Positions 35,166 through 46,435 of a DNA stretch of 64,000 nt are shown here, piece after piece. The first letter of the stretch is position 1. Each line of letters begins with the position of its first letter. Under the pieces are notes generated by a model. That model was not told where the DNA came from. It made no database searches and was given only the letters and a program-made list of their open reading frames with translations. The translations under genes were made by a program, and so were the position numbers. The stretch is from Deroplatys truncata (Eukaryota > Arthropoda > Insecta > Mantodea > Mantidae): the NCBI GenBank assembly GCA_030765065.1, contig CM060978.1, forward strand, positions 115,859,692-115,923,691, in the 5' to 3' direction.

Positions 35166-36759
35166 ACATGACGGACACAGGCTATAAAATATGTCGAAAT
35201 ATTTTAAAAGTGGAGGTTTTCATATTCGTATCACTCAATTCCAACCCCGACTTGTTGAATATTAATGCCGGGGGGTATTTTTGGTACTTTGTTGCGAAGA
35301 TTATAGTTTTTTAATGACTTCCTACCCATAACGGTAAATGAGAAGGCTTAAAAATAATTTTAAATTGAGTTACTGGAGGGTGGATTGCGTATACCATTCA
35401 AATCACCAAATTTCTCTCTGATTTCACTGAACTGTGTTATCAACTAATATTTTTGGGGATGATTTTGACAAAATTGACACAAATAATAAACTACCGTAAA
35501 ACATTCAAAGACGTCTATTACTCTTATTTTCAATCCCTAACTAACAAAATCAACATTCTTATGGTCTGTCTAAACAATAGTTTGTAGACTTATACCATAG
35601 GATCCAATGAAAATTATAGGCTGCATTAGAACTCTCGAAAGCTACGTCCACCATATTTTCAACCCCTTTTACGATAATCCCCATTCTTAAAACAAAAACT
35701 ATTGCACAACAATTATACTACAGGACCTCGCAAAAATCATAAATTACAACTTCCGAAACCTATGCAACCCTCAGTTTCATACACACAGTACTTCGATTTC
35801 TTTAAAAACTGCCCTTACTCTTTATTTTCCTAATCAGGGCAAGAATTTGTGCACTTGAGCTATAGGATTTGGCGAAAATTATAGTATATCTTATAACTTC
35901 AGAAAATACTCCTACTACTATTTTCAACTCTTTACGTACAAGTTTGCACCATTTAGCCAATCTGGACAAAACTTTAAATACTTAAGCTGTAAGTATGAGT
36001 GAAAATTGCAGGCTATAATCTTAAATATGTAAGCTTCGTAACGAAATAATTGTGTGTTACTATGATTTTGATAGGTCCTCTATAAGCAATATCCAGGGAA
36101 TAGTCACACTTTTTGGTTTAAGCTGGATCCTGGAATATAATGCTGGAAAACGGAGACGAGTTTGGCAAAGAGGCAAGTAAACTTTCTGAATGTCACTTCA
36201 TCACTACTTTTGAAAATCTCAGCTGTTTAAACGTCGCGTCACTTGGTGATAAGCACGCAGCCGTAATCCTTGACTAAAGTGACCTGTTAATGACGTAGGT
36301 ACCACTTAGTGATAACCACAGCAGCGTCCTTGACTACGGCGATCCCCGCTTAATAAACACAGTTGAGACACGCCTCTTGTGGCTATGTCAGTTTGCGTTT
36401 GTTTACAATGTTTGACACTGCTTTCGTCATATATGATACCGAATGTACACATTCATGAGACGTCGTAGTGCAAACATAGTGCAGTAATATGTATAAACTG
36501 TGTGTAATTGTTTCCTTTGTAGGTACAGAAGGGGACTGCACAGGTGAGTGCTGTATTTTGGGCATGTCCTGTGCCTAACGCCATGATATTAGTATAGCAC
36601 ACACGATAACGAGACGTGTGCTTTACTTTTCCATGTCGACACTCCATATCTCAGCTGAAGAGAAAGTGAAACATGACAGGCTGCTATTTCAGACAAATGT
36701 GCAAATATACCAACGTAAAAAGCGATTACTTTGTGGAAAAATCTATATGTTGCTCTCAC
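35166..36759. other. unannotated stretch
   Basis: Mostly AT-rich with no gene, RNA or shared repeat. 36230-36320 contains two related segments (GTCACTTGGTGATAAGCACG and CCACTTAGTGATAACCACAG) about 65 bp apart. Confidence 0.4.
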
Positions 36760-36880
36760 AGCCACATGACTTCCTCTACTCACTCTGTACAAACTAATGC
36801 TACAAATCCTCATTCTTCTATCTACTTTATGTTAATCGAGATAAACCGTTGCAGAAATTGTCTTATTGCACATTTTCTTG
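36760..36880 (+). repeat. 120-bp dispersed repeat, copy 3
   Basis: Contains CACATGACTTCCTCTACTC, TTAATCGAGATAAACCGTTG and CAGAAATTG, shared with the other three copies. SINE-B copy 2 follows closely. Confidence 0.7.
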
Positions 36881-36917
36881 TAGGTGCAATGGGATTAGGG
36901 AAATACAGTAGGCTTTA

Positions 36918-37220
36918 GCCGAACGGGATGGCTCAGACGGCAACGTCTGTGGCTCGTATTCGAGAGGTCCCAGGTTCGATCCCCGGCGTCCGTCACTCTG
37001 ACTCACAGTTTCCCCGGGGTCAACAGGCGAGTGCTGGGGGATTTTTCTACGCCACGATTTCCTTTCCGTTATTTCCCTTTCATTTCATTCCCTTCTCATC
37101 TTTTAGGCGTGCTTCTAGGTTTCTGGTGTATGACGGTGTCGGACAAGTGTTCCGGTGTGGTTGCTTCACTTCCTGGGGTGTGATAGGCACAATAGACCTA
37201 CTGATAGACCACAGAAGAAG
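36918..37220 (+). mobile_element. tRNA-derived SINE-B, copy 2
   Basis: The head starts GCCGAACGGGATGGCTCAGA, with A box TGGCTCAGACGG at 36929-36940 and B box GGTTCGATCCC at 36973-36983 (near consensus). The body has CGAGTGCTGGGG as in copy 1. The 3' part has GTTGCTTCACTTCCTGGGG and GATAGGCACAATAGACCTA, which also matches a 5'-truncated copy at 60270-60425. The 170-codon plus-strand frame covering this region is a chance frame. Confidence 0.85.
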
Positions 37221-37904
37221 GCAAGCGAGAGGAATGTGTAACATCAACACTTTCCTGCGTCCGTATCATATTTACGCTCGCCGTGTGCATACGATAAGCA
37301 TGTTAGGAGGTTATAAACTACTACACAGTGTTGTCAAGTACTCACCCATGGCAAGAGCCAATGCGTTAACACCTATAACGGCGGTTGCTGTTCTACTAGT
37401 ATCAGATCTGGCAGCATGGGTGGTTCATTTGCACACATAAACACATTTCGTAGTAAACGTAGTAAACAATCGACAATACGTGAGCAGATAAACAGTTACA
37501 GAACCCCGCTCGCCCCTCAGGCACCGCTTGCCTTCTTCTCGTTGTGCAACAGTAGGTAGTGGTGCACGACCTACATTCACTACTCAGTTCAACTACCTAT
37601 ACAGCAGGCTTTAAGCAATAGTCAAATCTTTTAAGAACGGTTCGCTATGTAATGACTTTGAAATTTCGTTCTCTTTTTATGGCCAAAGAAAGAAAGAGAT
37701 AAAACATATAATGATTCCCATTTGGGAAAACTATAAGCATTTTATACTTGCAAACCAATGCAAACTAGTAATACGGAATATCTAGGAAGCGGTTAACAGG
37801 GAGGGGGGGGAGAAGAAAGGAAAGAAAAGACAAATTGTGTGCTATAATTACATCTACATTTTTCGTGTAGATACATATATCATTTGTCATGAAAGTATAT
37901 TAAA
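37221..37904. other. unannotated stretch
   Basis: No gene recognised. A poly-G run lies at about 37803-37810. Confidence 0.4.
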
Positions 37905-38260
37905 CATATGGCATTTTAATCCAAATTGAAAGAGCCATTTTTGAGATAATCAAAATTTTCGAATAATTTTGCGTGTAAAGGTTAGTTTGGGGTGTAGGAT
38001 ATTCTTGAAAAGCTTCGTATCGCATCTATGGAAAATGAACTTAAAAATCAAGTTTAGTTTTTAAACAAGTTTTCGTTTTTGAGCTATGCTAGTCACAGAC
38101 ACACACACACACACACACACACATACACACACACACACGGACCTTTACTAAAAATGCTTTTTTGAGATTCAGGGATCCTCAAAACATATATTACCGGTGG
38201 AATCTCGACATCGAATTTTTGGGTGGAATGCATAATTCCCCTACTTAGATACGAAGTAAA
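37905..38260 (+). repeat. dispersed repeat with internal CA microsatellite, copy 3
   Basis: Same two arms as 2166-2500: AGCCATTTTTGAGA, TTTTCGTTTTTGAG, a (CA)n core at 38098-38138, AAAACATATATTACC and GGTGGAATCTCGACATCGAA. Confidence 0.8.
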
Positions 38261-38269
38261 AAGAGATCT

Positions 38270-38385
38270 GTGTTACATTCAAATGACTTTCTCTACTCTG
38301 TCGTTTATTAGCGTGTATACAAATATTCTTACGAAGTTTATTTTTCTGTCTACTTCATTTTAATCGAGATAAACCTTTGCAAAGA
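38270..38385 (+). repeat. 120-bp dispersed repeat, copy 4
   Basis: Contains AATGACTTTCTCTACTCTG, CGTTTATTAGCGTGTATACA and TTAATCGAGATAAACCTTTG, the best match to a consensus of the four copies. Confidence 0.75.
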
Positions 38386-38857
38386 TACCAACATTGCGCA
38401 TTTCGTCAGGATATAAAGAGAACAACGATAGTTAAATGTTTAAGAACTGGACGCTATACGCTGGCCCTAAAATTCCATACTATTTCCATGCAATCGCGAG
38501 AAACAACTGAATGTCGACAGACTTGGAATGACAAAGTAGTGGACAATTTGAACCATTTCTTGGCTAGAGAAAAATTTCCAACAACAAAAGCATGAAAAAT
38601 GTAGGTACCCATTTAAAATAATTAAATTGACCCTAAAATGACCATCATTCCTCCAAACAAAACACGACTACGGCATTTACTTTTCCCCCATAATATCAAG
38701 CAACTTTTATTAAAGACATTTCTTTCTACAACGCTTAGTTTTAGAGATATTGTACAGTCTCAACTTAAATGGTCCACCCTGTATGAGCCGCAAGCTACTC
38801 GACCATTCCGCTTTCTACTTGAAAGTTTTGGGTTATCTAACACGGTAAAGCATTTTG
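38386..38857. other. unannotated stretch, possible Tc1-type 3' end
   Basis: 38740-38790 (TTTTAGAGATATTGTACAGT ... GGTCCACCCTGTAT) resembles the terminal sequence of many insect Tc1/mariner-superfamily elements and the ACCCTGTAC at 45186-45195. No transposase remnant recognised; the 72-79 codon frames here have no motif. Confidence 0.35.
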
Positions 38858-39128
38858 TTTTTACGGACGCTCTTTAACTGCTATGGTCCTTAGCGTCCCA
38901 TTGTATACTGGGTTTGAAATACCTGTAGTTTTGCTCAGAGGCCTCTTTATCAGGTTTGAGGTTCTTTTACGTGCCGTAAATCTACGACACGGAACTACCG
39001 GCTTTACTTCCCTTCCGAAGGAAGCTATGCCAAGGATTTTAAGCCCGAAAAAATCCATAGCCCTCCGCTGAGTTTGAACCCGCGAACTCGGGAACAAGAG
39101 ACTTGCATGGTAACCACTCCACCACGGT
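38858..39128 (-). mobile_element. SINE-A, copy 3 (full length)
   Basis: Reverse orientation, about 270 bp. Body landmarks are ACTGCTATGGTCCTTAGCGT, CAGAGGCCTCTTTATCAGG and CTTCCCTTCCGAAGGAAG. The tRNA-like head at the right end has a B box in TTTGAACCCGCG and an A box in TAACCACTCCACCACGG (minus strand). Short frames on both strands here are not genes. Confidence 0.92.
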
Positions 39129-39266
39129 AGAATTTGCCCTGCTGTTCTGCATATTTCAGTTCTTTATTTCCGCCACAGTGTATCGCAATTTACGTACATT
39201 TGCATATTTATTTGAAGCAGTAGCCTTCGTACTAGTGTAGTGTTTCAAATTCTCATTAGTATAATC

Positions 39267-39327
<61 letters not shown>

Positions 39328-39799
39328 TATGGTAAAATTAAGCATACATATACACAAACAAGCAGGGTGTTAAGTGTATAGAATTCGAAACTTAAGCAAC
39401 TCCTAGGAGAGCAGAATGATTAATTTATAATAATGTAATTTGGAGGTTATATATATATATATATATAAAGTAATAAGTCTATGTATAGTTATCGTGTAAA
39501 CCAACATGACAGATTCGGGGCATGCGCAGTGTGTCTTAGAGACTATTTGAGCCGCTCACCCATTATATTCCACCACTGTGCTGATCCAACTGCTTAATTC
39601 TGTGAAGAGAAAAGTGCTGTAATTGGGTATAAAACTGTTAAATGTACCTGCGCATAGCGTTAAGTTTCAGTTACATTCTTTATGTGATGGAAATAGGGTT
39701 GAAGGCTTGATGGAAAAATACTGAAAGTTGCTTGAATTAAACAGTGAGACTGTGGAATTTCCGGTGTCTGAAATGGATGTTAAAGTTGACCAAGTGGTC
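39129..39799. other. unannotated stretch with microsatellites
   Basis: (AAT)n at 39269-39327 and (TA)n at 39448-39467. No gene recognised. Confidence 0.5.
39269..39327. repeat. (AAT)n microsatellite
   Basis: About 19 AAT units. Confidence 0.95.
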
Positions 39800-40736
39800 A
39801 CTTAAAAGGTAGATTTCCACATAGCCTATCGTATTCCGACTGTGCGCCGACCATCTCCCTACCATATCCTGCCGTTTTGATTCCCACATAGCCTACCGTG
39901 TCTCGACTGTGCGCTGCCTATTTTCATGTTTGATTCGATCCTTAGACGGAGCCAGGAAGGGGCTAAGAGGGTCTATTCCCCCTCTTAGTCACAGAAAAAA
40001 AACATACAAATTTGCTTTACTTTGGTAAGTGAAAATCGACACTTTTATTTCTATTAATTTACTTAAACTAGATGACATCTATTCATTCACAGTCAATGCG
40101 AGAATTTACCATAGTGGTGGACTATACCTCAAAAGATGTTCCACCAACTAAAGAAAGAAAAGAAACACATAGGCCGAATCAAATATGGTTTATATTTATT
40201 ATTAAATAACTTCTGAATAAGAATTAAGGTCTCATTATAATGAGAATGGCTTACAATAAAACTGATAAAACTACTGAAATGTTTCGTTTAAAAGACATCT
40301 TTATTTAATAAATAATTGCATAAGTTTTCTCAAAATTTAAATTAAACTTTGCATCCAAAGAGTGGTTCGTGGATCACTTATATGACGTTTGAAAATTTAG
40401 AAATTAAAATTTTCTGTTATAAACTGCATTTAACTCATTGGTAAGGTATATTTCAAAATATGGAGGTCGCCGTTTGGTTATTTCCACATAGCCTACCGCG
40501 TCCCTACGGTGTTGCGACTGTGTCCCGTCATTTTCATAAAATCACTCTCATGACTGATAACCGACAAGAAGTCGGTGCACGTAGGGACACGACAGGGATA
40601 TCGTAGGTCATGTGGAAATAAACAAAAAGCTCTCCTCGTAAATTATATGGAAGGCGTTTCTTGGCTCCTCTTAAACACAGGGATAGCCAGTGCATATTCA
40701 GAACACCGTAGGCTATGTGGAAATCCACCTTAAGTT
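39800..40736. mobile_element. palindromic DNA element with reiterated terminal motif
   Basis: Left end ACTTAAAAGGTAGATTTCCA continues CATAGCCTATCG. The right end, read inward, is ACTTAAGGTGGATTTCCACA continuing TAGCCTACGGTG. The same TTCCACATAGCCTACCG motif recurs inside at about 39881 and 40483 (plus) and in reverse at about 40596-40618. The interior thus contains a smaller inverted repeat (40478-40620) within the larger one. There is no coding capacity; the 97-codon minus-strand frame at 40534-40827 crosses the end and is not supported. Confidence 0.65.
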
Positions 40737-41332
40737 CGTCCCTCTGATTTATGTTTGCGGCGGACATGGAAGTAAAGGGGATTGCCACTGCAGAAATGCG
40801 TACTATTTCGTATGCTTCAGAGTCCACATGATTAACTGGAGTATGCCGCGGCTGGGCCAGGATGCTGCATAATCAGTTGTGAAACTTGGTGCATTAGCTA
40901 CTACGGAATTTTAAGAGTTACGGCGAAGCTGGCCCCATCAGTTTACTAGTTTTACCATGTATGTTGAAGTGAATATTAGTAACAGTGTTAACTCTCGCCA
41001 AGCGATTTAAATAAAACCCGAGAAGTTCTTCACCATCATGCATGTGTTTTATTTATCATAACTCTTACACATATATGCATCCACGTTTCCTTCCGTCACC
41101 AGGCCTGAATGTTATACCTAGGTACATGCTCGACCAACTCACAACCCAGAGCTAAGCCGTGGCAAGAGCAACTTCAACAACCACGCAGAACCTACAAGAA
41201 CCGTAAGTACATGTGTAACTTAAATAACGTCAGTGATATGCTCTAGTATCAGCTTGCTACAAAGCCCAGAGAAATTAACAATTTTATAATTACGGGTGAC
41301 CGCCGCAACCTATGATGACTATTGCTATCATA
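40737..41332. other. unannotated spacer
   Basis: No gene recognised between the palindromic element and the mariner. Confidence 0.4.
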
Positions 41333-42666
41333 CGAGGGGTGAGAGAAACCAAGGCTACAAGGCCGATAATCCTGGAGTTTCGTCCGTTATAGAGAAATTG
41401 TAGTGTGGGGAAACTCTGATACATGCGGTTGGAAACTGTGCAGAGTTTCAGCCACTTGCCACCTACAGCGCTAGTTGTAGGTAAATACAAATGGCGACTA
41501 GTTTAGAAAACTGATCTCGCGAAGAAATCCGCTCCGTTATTCGATTTCTGTGGGCGAAACATGTTACCGCGGCTGAAATTCACCGGCAGCTGGTAGAGGT
41601 TTACGGAGAGACTGTAATGTCTCGTCAGCATGACGTAGAATTGTGTCGAAAGTTTGTAACCGGGAGGCCGATGAGGATCGCAGTGGCCGACCCAGCTCGG
41701 CATCAACAGATTTGAACACAGCTTGCATGGAGGAGGTGATTCAGGACAATAGGAAGTTCACGTTACGGCATGTGACGGTAGAATTGGGAATGTCGTTCGG
41801 AAGCGTTCGTCACATTCTTCACGATATTCTGCAGTACCGGAAAGTTTGTTCCCGATGGATTCCACGAAATATATCCAACCAACACAAGAAGAAGCGCATG
41901 GGGGCAAGTCTGCAACTTTTGCAACGGTTCTCCGTGGAAGGGAACAGTATTCTTCACCAAACTGTGCGATGTTTAGCGCCCTTAACCCCCATATCACCAC
42001 ACTGTCACGGGTGGCTAAACATGGATCCACCACTGTACTACCAGCAGTAAGCGGTTGTCAATGGAGTGGAAACACCTCTCCTCTCCAAAGACGAAGAAGC
42101 TCAAGCCATCTGCCGGAAAGGTAATGGCCACAGGTTTTGGGAAGCCCGGGTGTCATACTGGTGGAGGTTTTGGAAAAAGGGCACAGAGTGACTGCGGACC
42201 GATATTACGAGACCTTGACAAGATTGCGCGAAGCAATCAGGAGGAAACGGTTAGGTCTTCTCACCGAGGGTGTCATCTTCCTTCACGACAACGCGCGACC
42301 TCCTACAGCCCAGAAAACCACCACGCTGTTGAAGCAGTTTCGATGAGACCACATCGACCACTAGAGCCCGGACCTCGCTCCAAGCGACGTTCACCTTTTT
42401 CCTCACATAAAGGAGCACTCAGGCGACCGACGATTCGATTCAGAGAGGACTTATCGATAACGTGGCTGAGTACGCATGGACAGGATTTTTACCAGGAGGG
42501 GATATTCAAACTCATCCCACGAAGCGACAAGTGCCTAAACCGATATGGTGACTATGTCGAAAAATAACTTTATGTATGTGCTATCAGATGGCAGTATTGG
42601 TTGTATGAAATAAAATGTACACGTTTCACTGCTGGCTTTGTAACCTTAGTTTTTGATCACCCCTCG
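41333..42666 (+). mobile_element. mariner element, near full length
   Basis: 1334 bp with terminal inverted repeats of about 30 bp: left CGAGGGGTGAGAGAAACCAA, right (inward) CGAGGGGTGATCAAAAACTA, both continuing to GGNTACAA. TA precedes the left end; the right flank is CA, so the expected TA duplication is mutated on that side. It contains a single decayed transposase gene on the plus strand. Confidence 0.92.
41509..42568 (+). pseudogene. mariner transposase pseudogene (SETMAR-like)
   Basis: Blocks appear in order. The N-terminal helix-turn-helix is REEIRSVIRFLWAKHVTAAE and SRQHDVELCRKF, followed by DRSGRPSSASTDL. Then come FTLRHVTVELGMSFGSVRHI and HKKKRMGASLQLLQRF; the first catalytic Asp block is scrambled near 41945-41990. 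Next are KTKKLKPSAGKVMATGF, GVIFLHDNARPPTA (second Asp, 42287-42300) and a broken SPDLAPSD block near 42370. The C-terminus DKCLNRYGDYVEK ends with a stop at 42565-42567. About five frame changes are needed, so it is inactive. Usual length in the family is about 345 residues, matching the span. Confidence 0.92.
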
Positions 42667-43737
42667 CAACATATCTGATGTGGTACAGTCATATAACTTT
42701 TCCTACACATTACAAATTCGCAGAAATATCTTGTTAGCATTCTGTAACATTACATGTTTTACCGCGGTTGCAATTGTTACTCTGATGACAGTGCATGTGC
42801 AGAGTTGATTTCCGCCATCATCGTCTCGGAGCAAGTTAGCTCGGCCAGGCTCGGCTCCAAAACAAACAGCCAGAACAAACTTTGCATTCTTCTATCGCCA
42901 GCTTCAGTGGTCACATGGGGATCAACTCTCCACCTGACGTTAGCAGGTACAACAGCTAAAGTACATCTGGCAAGTGAATGGGGGAAAGTCACTGTTGATA
43001 GCGGAAGTTTTGCTTCCATTCATTATGTCTAACTTCAATTCAGGTAATATTTTCTGACTCAAGTAACCTTGGCATACACAAGCATTTTATATTTTAAGGC
43101 GCATTTTATTATGAGTATGCACTACTCAACTGTAAGTGATGTGTTTATTTCTTTAATATTTTATGCTGCATTGTTTGCAGCATGGCAACTTTCATTATAC
43201 AATTATACACAAAGGCCTATACTGAAGCACAATTCAAAAACACTTGGCCTATTAACTTATTGTTATATTCCAATTTTAGCTAAACATTCACAGCATTATA
43301 TTTATCTGTATTCCTTGAGATTTGTTAATATAATTCGTGTTACTTATCTACGGCTACTTAACCTTACCTTATGTATCGATCCACTTAGGGCTTACTTTCC
43401 AGCAACGTTTCCGTATTTCCACCATATTTAACTCTGGCCTATCATGTCATAGAAGTTTGGGAAGGACATTATAAAGGTGAAAGTAATGTAATGACATGAA
43501 AGGGTTGCAATTCGTAAAAAAGTGATTTTATACTAATGTTATTCGTGGTAAATTTTGTCTATAAATGATTCCAAATTACGCGATACATTCCTAGTTATGG
43601 TTATATACTCGTACGTGTGGAAACAAACATTCAAATGCTGATCGAAAGCACAGAGGAATAAATTCAATTGAGTAGTCATAGGTCAACGTCGTCGACGACG
43701 AAGGAAAATACAAAGAAGAATAGAAAATCAGGCAACT
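42667..43737. other. unannotated stretch
   Basis: No motif in the frames at 42754-43032 and 43069-43431. Probably intergenic sequence or the 5' end of the following element. Confidence 0.4.
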
Positions 43738-44830
43738 TTTGTTAGATGACGCCCTTACATTTGAAATATACACAATGGAACCGACATGCTCTCGGTGTAT
43801 GGAGAGTGTAGGAAGAATGCAGTTCCTACCTGTACAGTGTATGCGGAAATGTATCCCAATAGATGTCAGCCATCTCGGCAATTATTTATCAACCTCTTCA
43901 ACGAACTACGTGAAAGTGGTACTGTAACACCTATAAAACGTAACAGAAACAAACAAGTGGCTGGAGAAGAGGCAGAAATTAATGTTTTGGCTGCCGTTGC
44001 AGTAGATCCGCAAATTAGTTCCCGCACAAGCGCACGTGGAAGTGGCATAAGTCAGGCAAGTGTACTGCGCATTTTGTATCGACATAGGTTCCATCCCTAT
44101 CACATCTCTCTCCATCAAGAGCTGCATGGAAACGATTTTGAGAATCGTGTTAACTTTTGTACATGGGCATTAAGACATGCTACTCCAGATTCATCATGTA
44201 TCTTGTTTAGTGATGAGAACATTTACTAATAATGACCAGGTAAACCGCAGAAACAAGCACTATTGCTCTGTTGACAATCCCCATCGGCTTCGTCAGGTGG
44301 AACGTCAGCGTCCATGGAGTTTAAACGTGTGGTGTGGGATAGTGAACCATCAGCTCATAGGCCATTTTTTCATAGAAGGAACAATGAACTCGCACATGTA
44401 TCGCAGCCTCCTGACACACTATCTGCTACAGTTGCTAGAAGATGTTCCTTTGCAGACTAGGAGGAACCTGTGGTACCAACATGATGGCTGCCCAGCCCAT
44501 AGTGCACGAAGTACTACAGCTTGCTTTAACATTGTTTCCAAATCGTTGGATTGAACGAAGAGGACCTGTACCTTGGCCGGCCCGTTCACCGAATCTGACC
44601 CCTTTAGACTTTTTTTCTGTGTGAAGGCTGAAAGACACTGTCTACAAGGTTGTACCAACTACACCAGACGATATGAAACGACGTATTACTGCTGCCTGCT
44701 CTGAAATTTCCGCTGAAATGCTAGAACGTGTGCAGCAGTCTTTCCATAGCGGACTGGAAGCGTGTATTGAAGCTGCCGGTGGTCATTTTGAACACAACCT
44801 TTCAAGGGCTAAGTTCTCTTTACTTGTAAG
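43738..44830 (+). pseudogene. DUF4817/DDE_3 transposase pseudogene
   Basis: The N-terminal DUF4817-type helix-turn-helix reads MLSVYGECRKNAVPTCTVYA and PNRCQPSRQLF. Then come EINVLAAVAVDP, SGISQASVLRILYRHRFHPY and LHQELHGNDFENRVNFC, and the first catalytic block ILFSDE at about 44205-44219. A frameshift there leads to RPWSLNVWCGIVNHQLIGHF and YQHDGCPAH (second Asp). A second frameshift leads to PVPWPARSPNLTPLDFF (third acidic block), with the C-terminal EISAEMLERVQQSF and GGHFEHNL to about 44808. The order and spacing match complete insect copies, but the three frames mean it is dead. A likely right terminus is GGCGATTCACCCTGTACAG at 45182-45200; the left repeat was not found. Confidence 0.9.
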
Positions 44831-45230
44831 ACTGCACAGAAGTATTGTAATTCCCTTCTGTTTTTCTTTAGTTTGTGCTACCACAGGTTGTACAAGTGTC
44901 GGTACGTAAAGGTTTCAAAATAAGATTTCTCGTAAACCACTTGCACTAGAATCTTGCAACAAACGTTACTGACATTCTAATTTACCCTACCTTTATTCTA
45001 CTGATGTAACTAGCATTGTTCCATTTAAAAAATTGTATGTTTGCTCAAAAAGTATACTTTCTCAGTATTATTAAAATCTGTTTATAGTCTAAATGTATGA
45101 GCCCCTGACTACCAATCAGTGCTGTGAAACTGCACATAAATAGCACTTTCCATTTCCGAAATATTTGCGGTGAAAGTTTTAGGCGATTCACCCTGTACAG
45201 GCAGGCGAGAAACCGCCCATTTCTCTCCTA
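44831..45230. other. 3' flank of the DUF4817 element
   Basis: Non-coding. Contains the probable terminal sequence ATTCACCCTGTACAG at 45186-45200. Confidence 0.4.
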
Positions 45231-45310
45231 CTGGCAGCTCGTCCGCCAATCACACTGCAGCTGAAGGTATTGTCCTGTGATTTGTCGGACTGGTACATAT
45301 GGTTTAATCC
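45231..45310 (+). repeat. short dispersed repeat shared with 54240-54335
   Basis: GGCAGCTCGTCCGCCAATCA, TGTCCTGTGATTTGTCGGAC and TGGTACATATGGTTTAATCC match the reverse complement of 54335-54245 at about 85 percent by eye. Confidence 0.7.
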
Positions 45311-46340
45311 CAGTGCTTTACAACACCGCCTCATTCCTCTATTCGAGGAACGGGATCTCCTTCCGGATCACCAGTTTGGTTTTCGCCATGGACATTCCAC
45401 TAGCTTACATTTGCTTCGAGTGGCCGAGAAGGCTTCCTTGGGTTTCCTGGAGAACTTCATAGCGGCATTACTTGACGTAGACAAGGTCCTTGCCACCAAG
45501 TGGCGTCAGGGCCTTTTGTACAAACTCAGAGAAGCAGACCTCCTCCTCCCTATTTTGCACTGATAAGCAGCTTCCTGCGAGACCGCGTTTTCAGGCTAAG
45601 AGTGGAAGGAAAATTTTCATGTCAGACCCATAGCTGCAGGAGTCCCAGAGAGCAGTGTACTGTCCCCGCTTCTCTTTGCGGCCTACATGTCCGACTTCCC
45701 AATGGAACCCAGGACCGTTACGTGCTAATATGCGGATTATGTCCTCATAATGTCACAGAACAGAATTGTCCGATTTTGTTATACCCCGCTTCAGCGACAA
45801 CTCCACGCCATTGGCAGGTGCAGCGTGAAGTGGAGGGTGGCCATTAGCCCAGAAAAGAGTACTCCACTTATCCTGGGCATGGTCCAAGCTGGCGGCTGAC
45901 GCGGTCTCTGAGACCGTGGCGAGGAGAATTTCCTGTGTTACCTCTGCTAAATATCTGGGAGTCCTTCTCGACCGCGGGCTCACTTTCGCTCCACATGCCA
46001 GGGCGAAGATCGGTCTCGGCGACGCCAGACAGCTGTAACCTGGTTTTCGGTCCAGTATAACTATTCACCTAAAACTACGCCTGTATCAGGCAATCATCTC
46101 GCCCTTATTTCTGAACGGGTGCGAGGTGTGGGGATCGTTGGCAGCGTCCACCAATCGCAGACTGCAGACCGTTCAGAACAGGGCACCAAGAATTACGTAT
46201 GATACTGGGCGTAGATTCCCATCACACATCCTACTTACCCAATCCGGACTCAAATACATCGTGGACGTGGTGCGAGAGAGATCCCGCACCATGCACACGT
46301 AACTTGCTATCCATCCCAATCAGCTGGTAAGCGCTCTGGG
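45311..46340 (+). pseudogene. Jockey-like LINE reverse transcriptase fragment (LINE 1)
   Basis: Plus-strand pieces in order: LIPLFEERDLLPDHQFGFRH (fingers block), HSTSLHLLRVAEKASLGF and FIAALLDVDK. The last is the first Asp of the polymerase site, with FDTVW decayed to LATKW. Then come LISSFLRDRVFRLRVEGKFS, SPLLFAAYMSDFP, a degraded YADD region near 45735, AKYLGVLLDRGLTFAPHA, and the C-terminal NGCEVWGSLAASTNRRLQTV with SGLKYIVDVVRERSRTMHT. At least four frame changes. Endonuclease and ORF1 are missing, so it is 5'-truncated. A shared repeat joins its left edge. Confidence 0.85.
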
Positions 46341-46435
46341 TCACAACGACCAGAGGGCCATCAGAGGACGGAAGAGCTACCGTCTACCAAGGACGCTATG
46401 AGACTGCTTGCATAAGGGCAACTAATCCATCGCAC

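Noticed and set aside
36918-36990. Functional tRNA gene at the SINE-B head
   Set aside because: The same head is joined to the same long body in another copy, so it is a SINE.
36928-37440. 170-codon plus-strand open frame
   Set aside because: It starts in a tRNA-like SINE head and has no protein family pattern.
38640-38790. Tc1-type element at 38.6-38.8 kb
   Set aside because: Only a terminal-like CACCCTGTAT is seen, with no transposase or opposite end.
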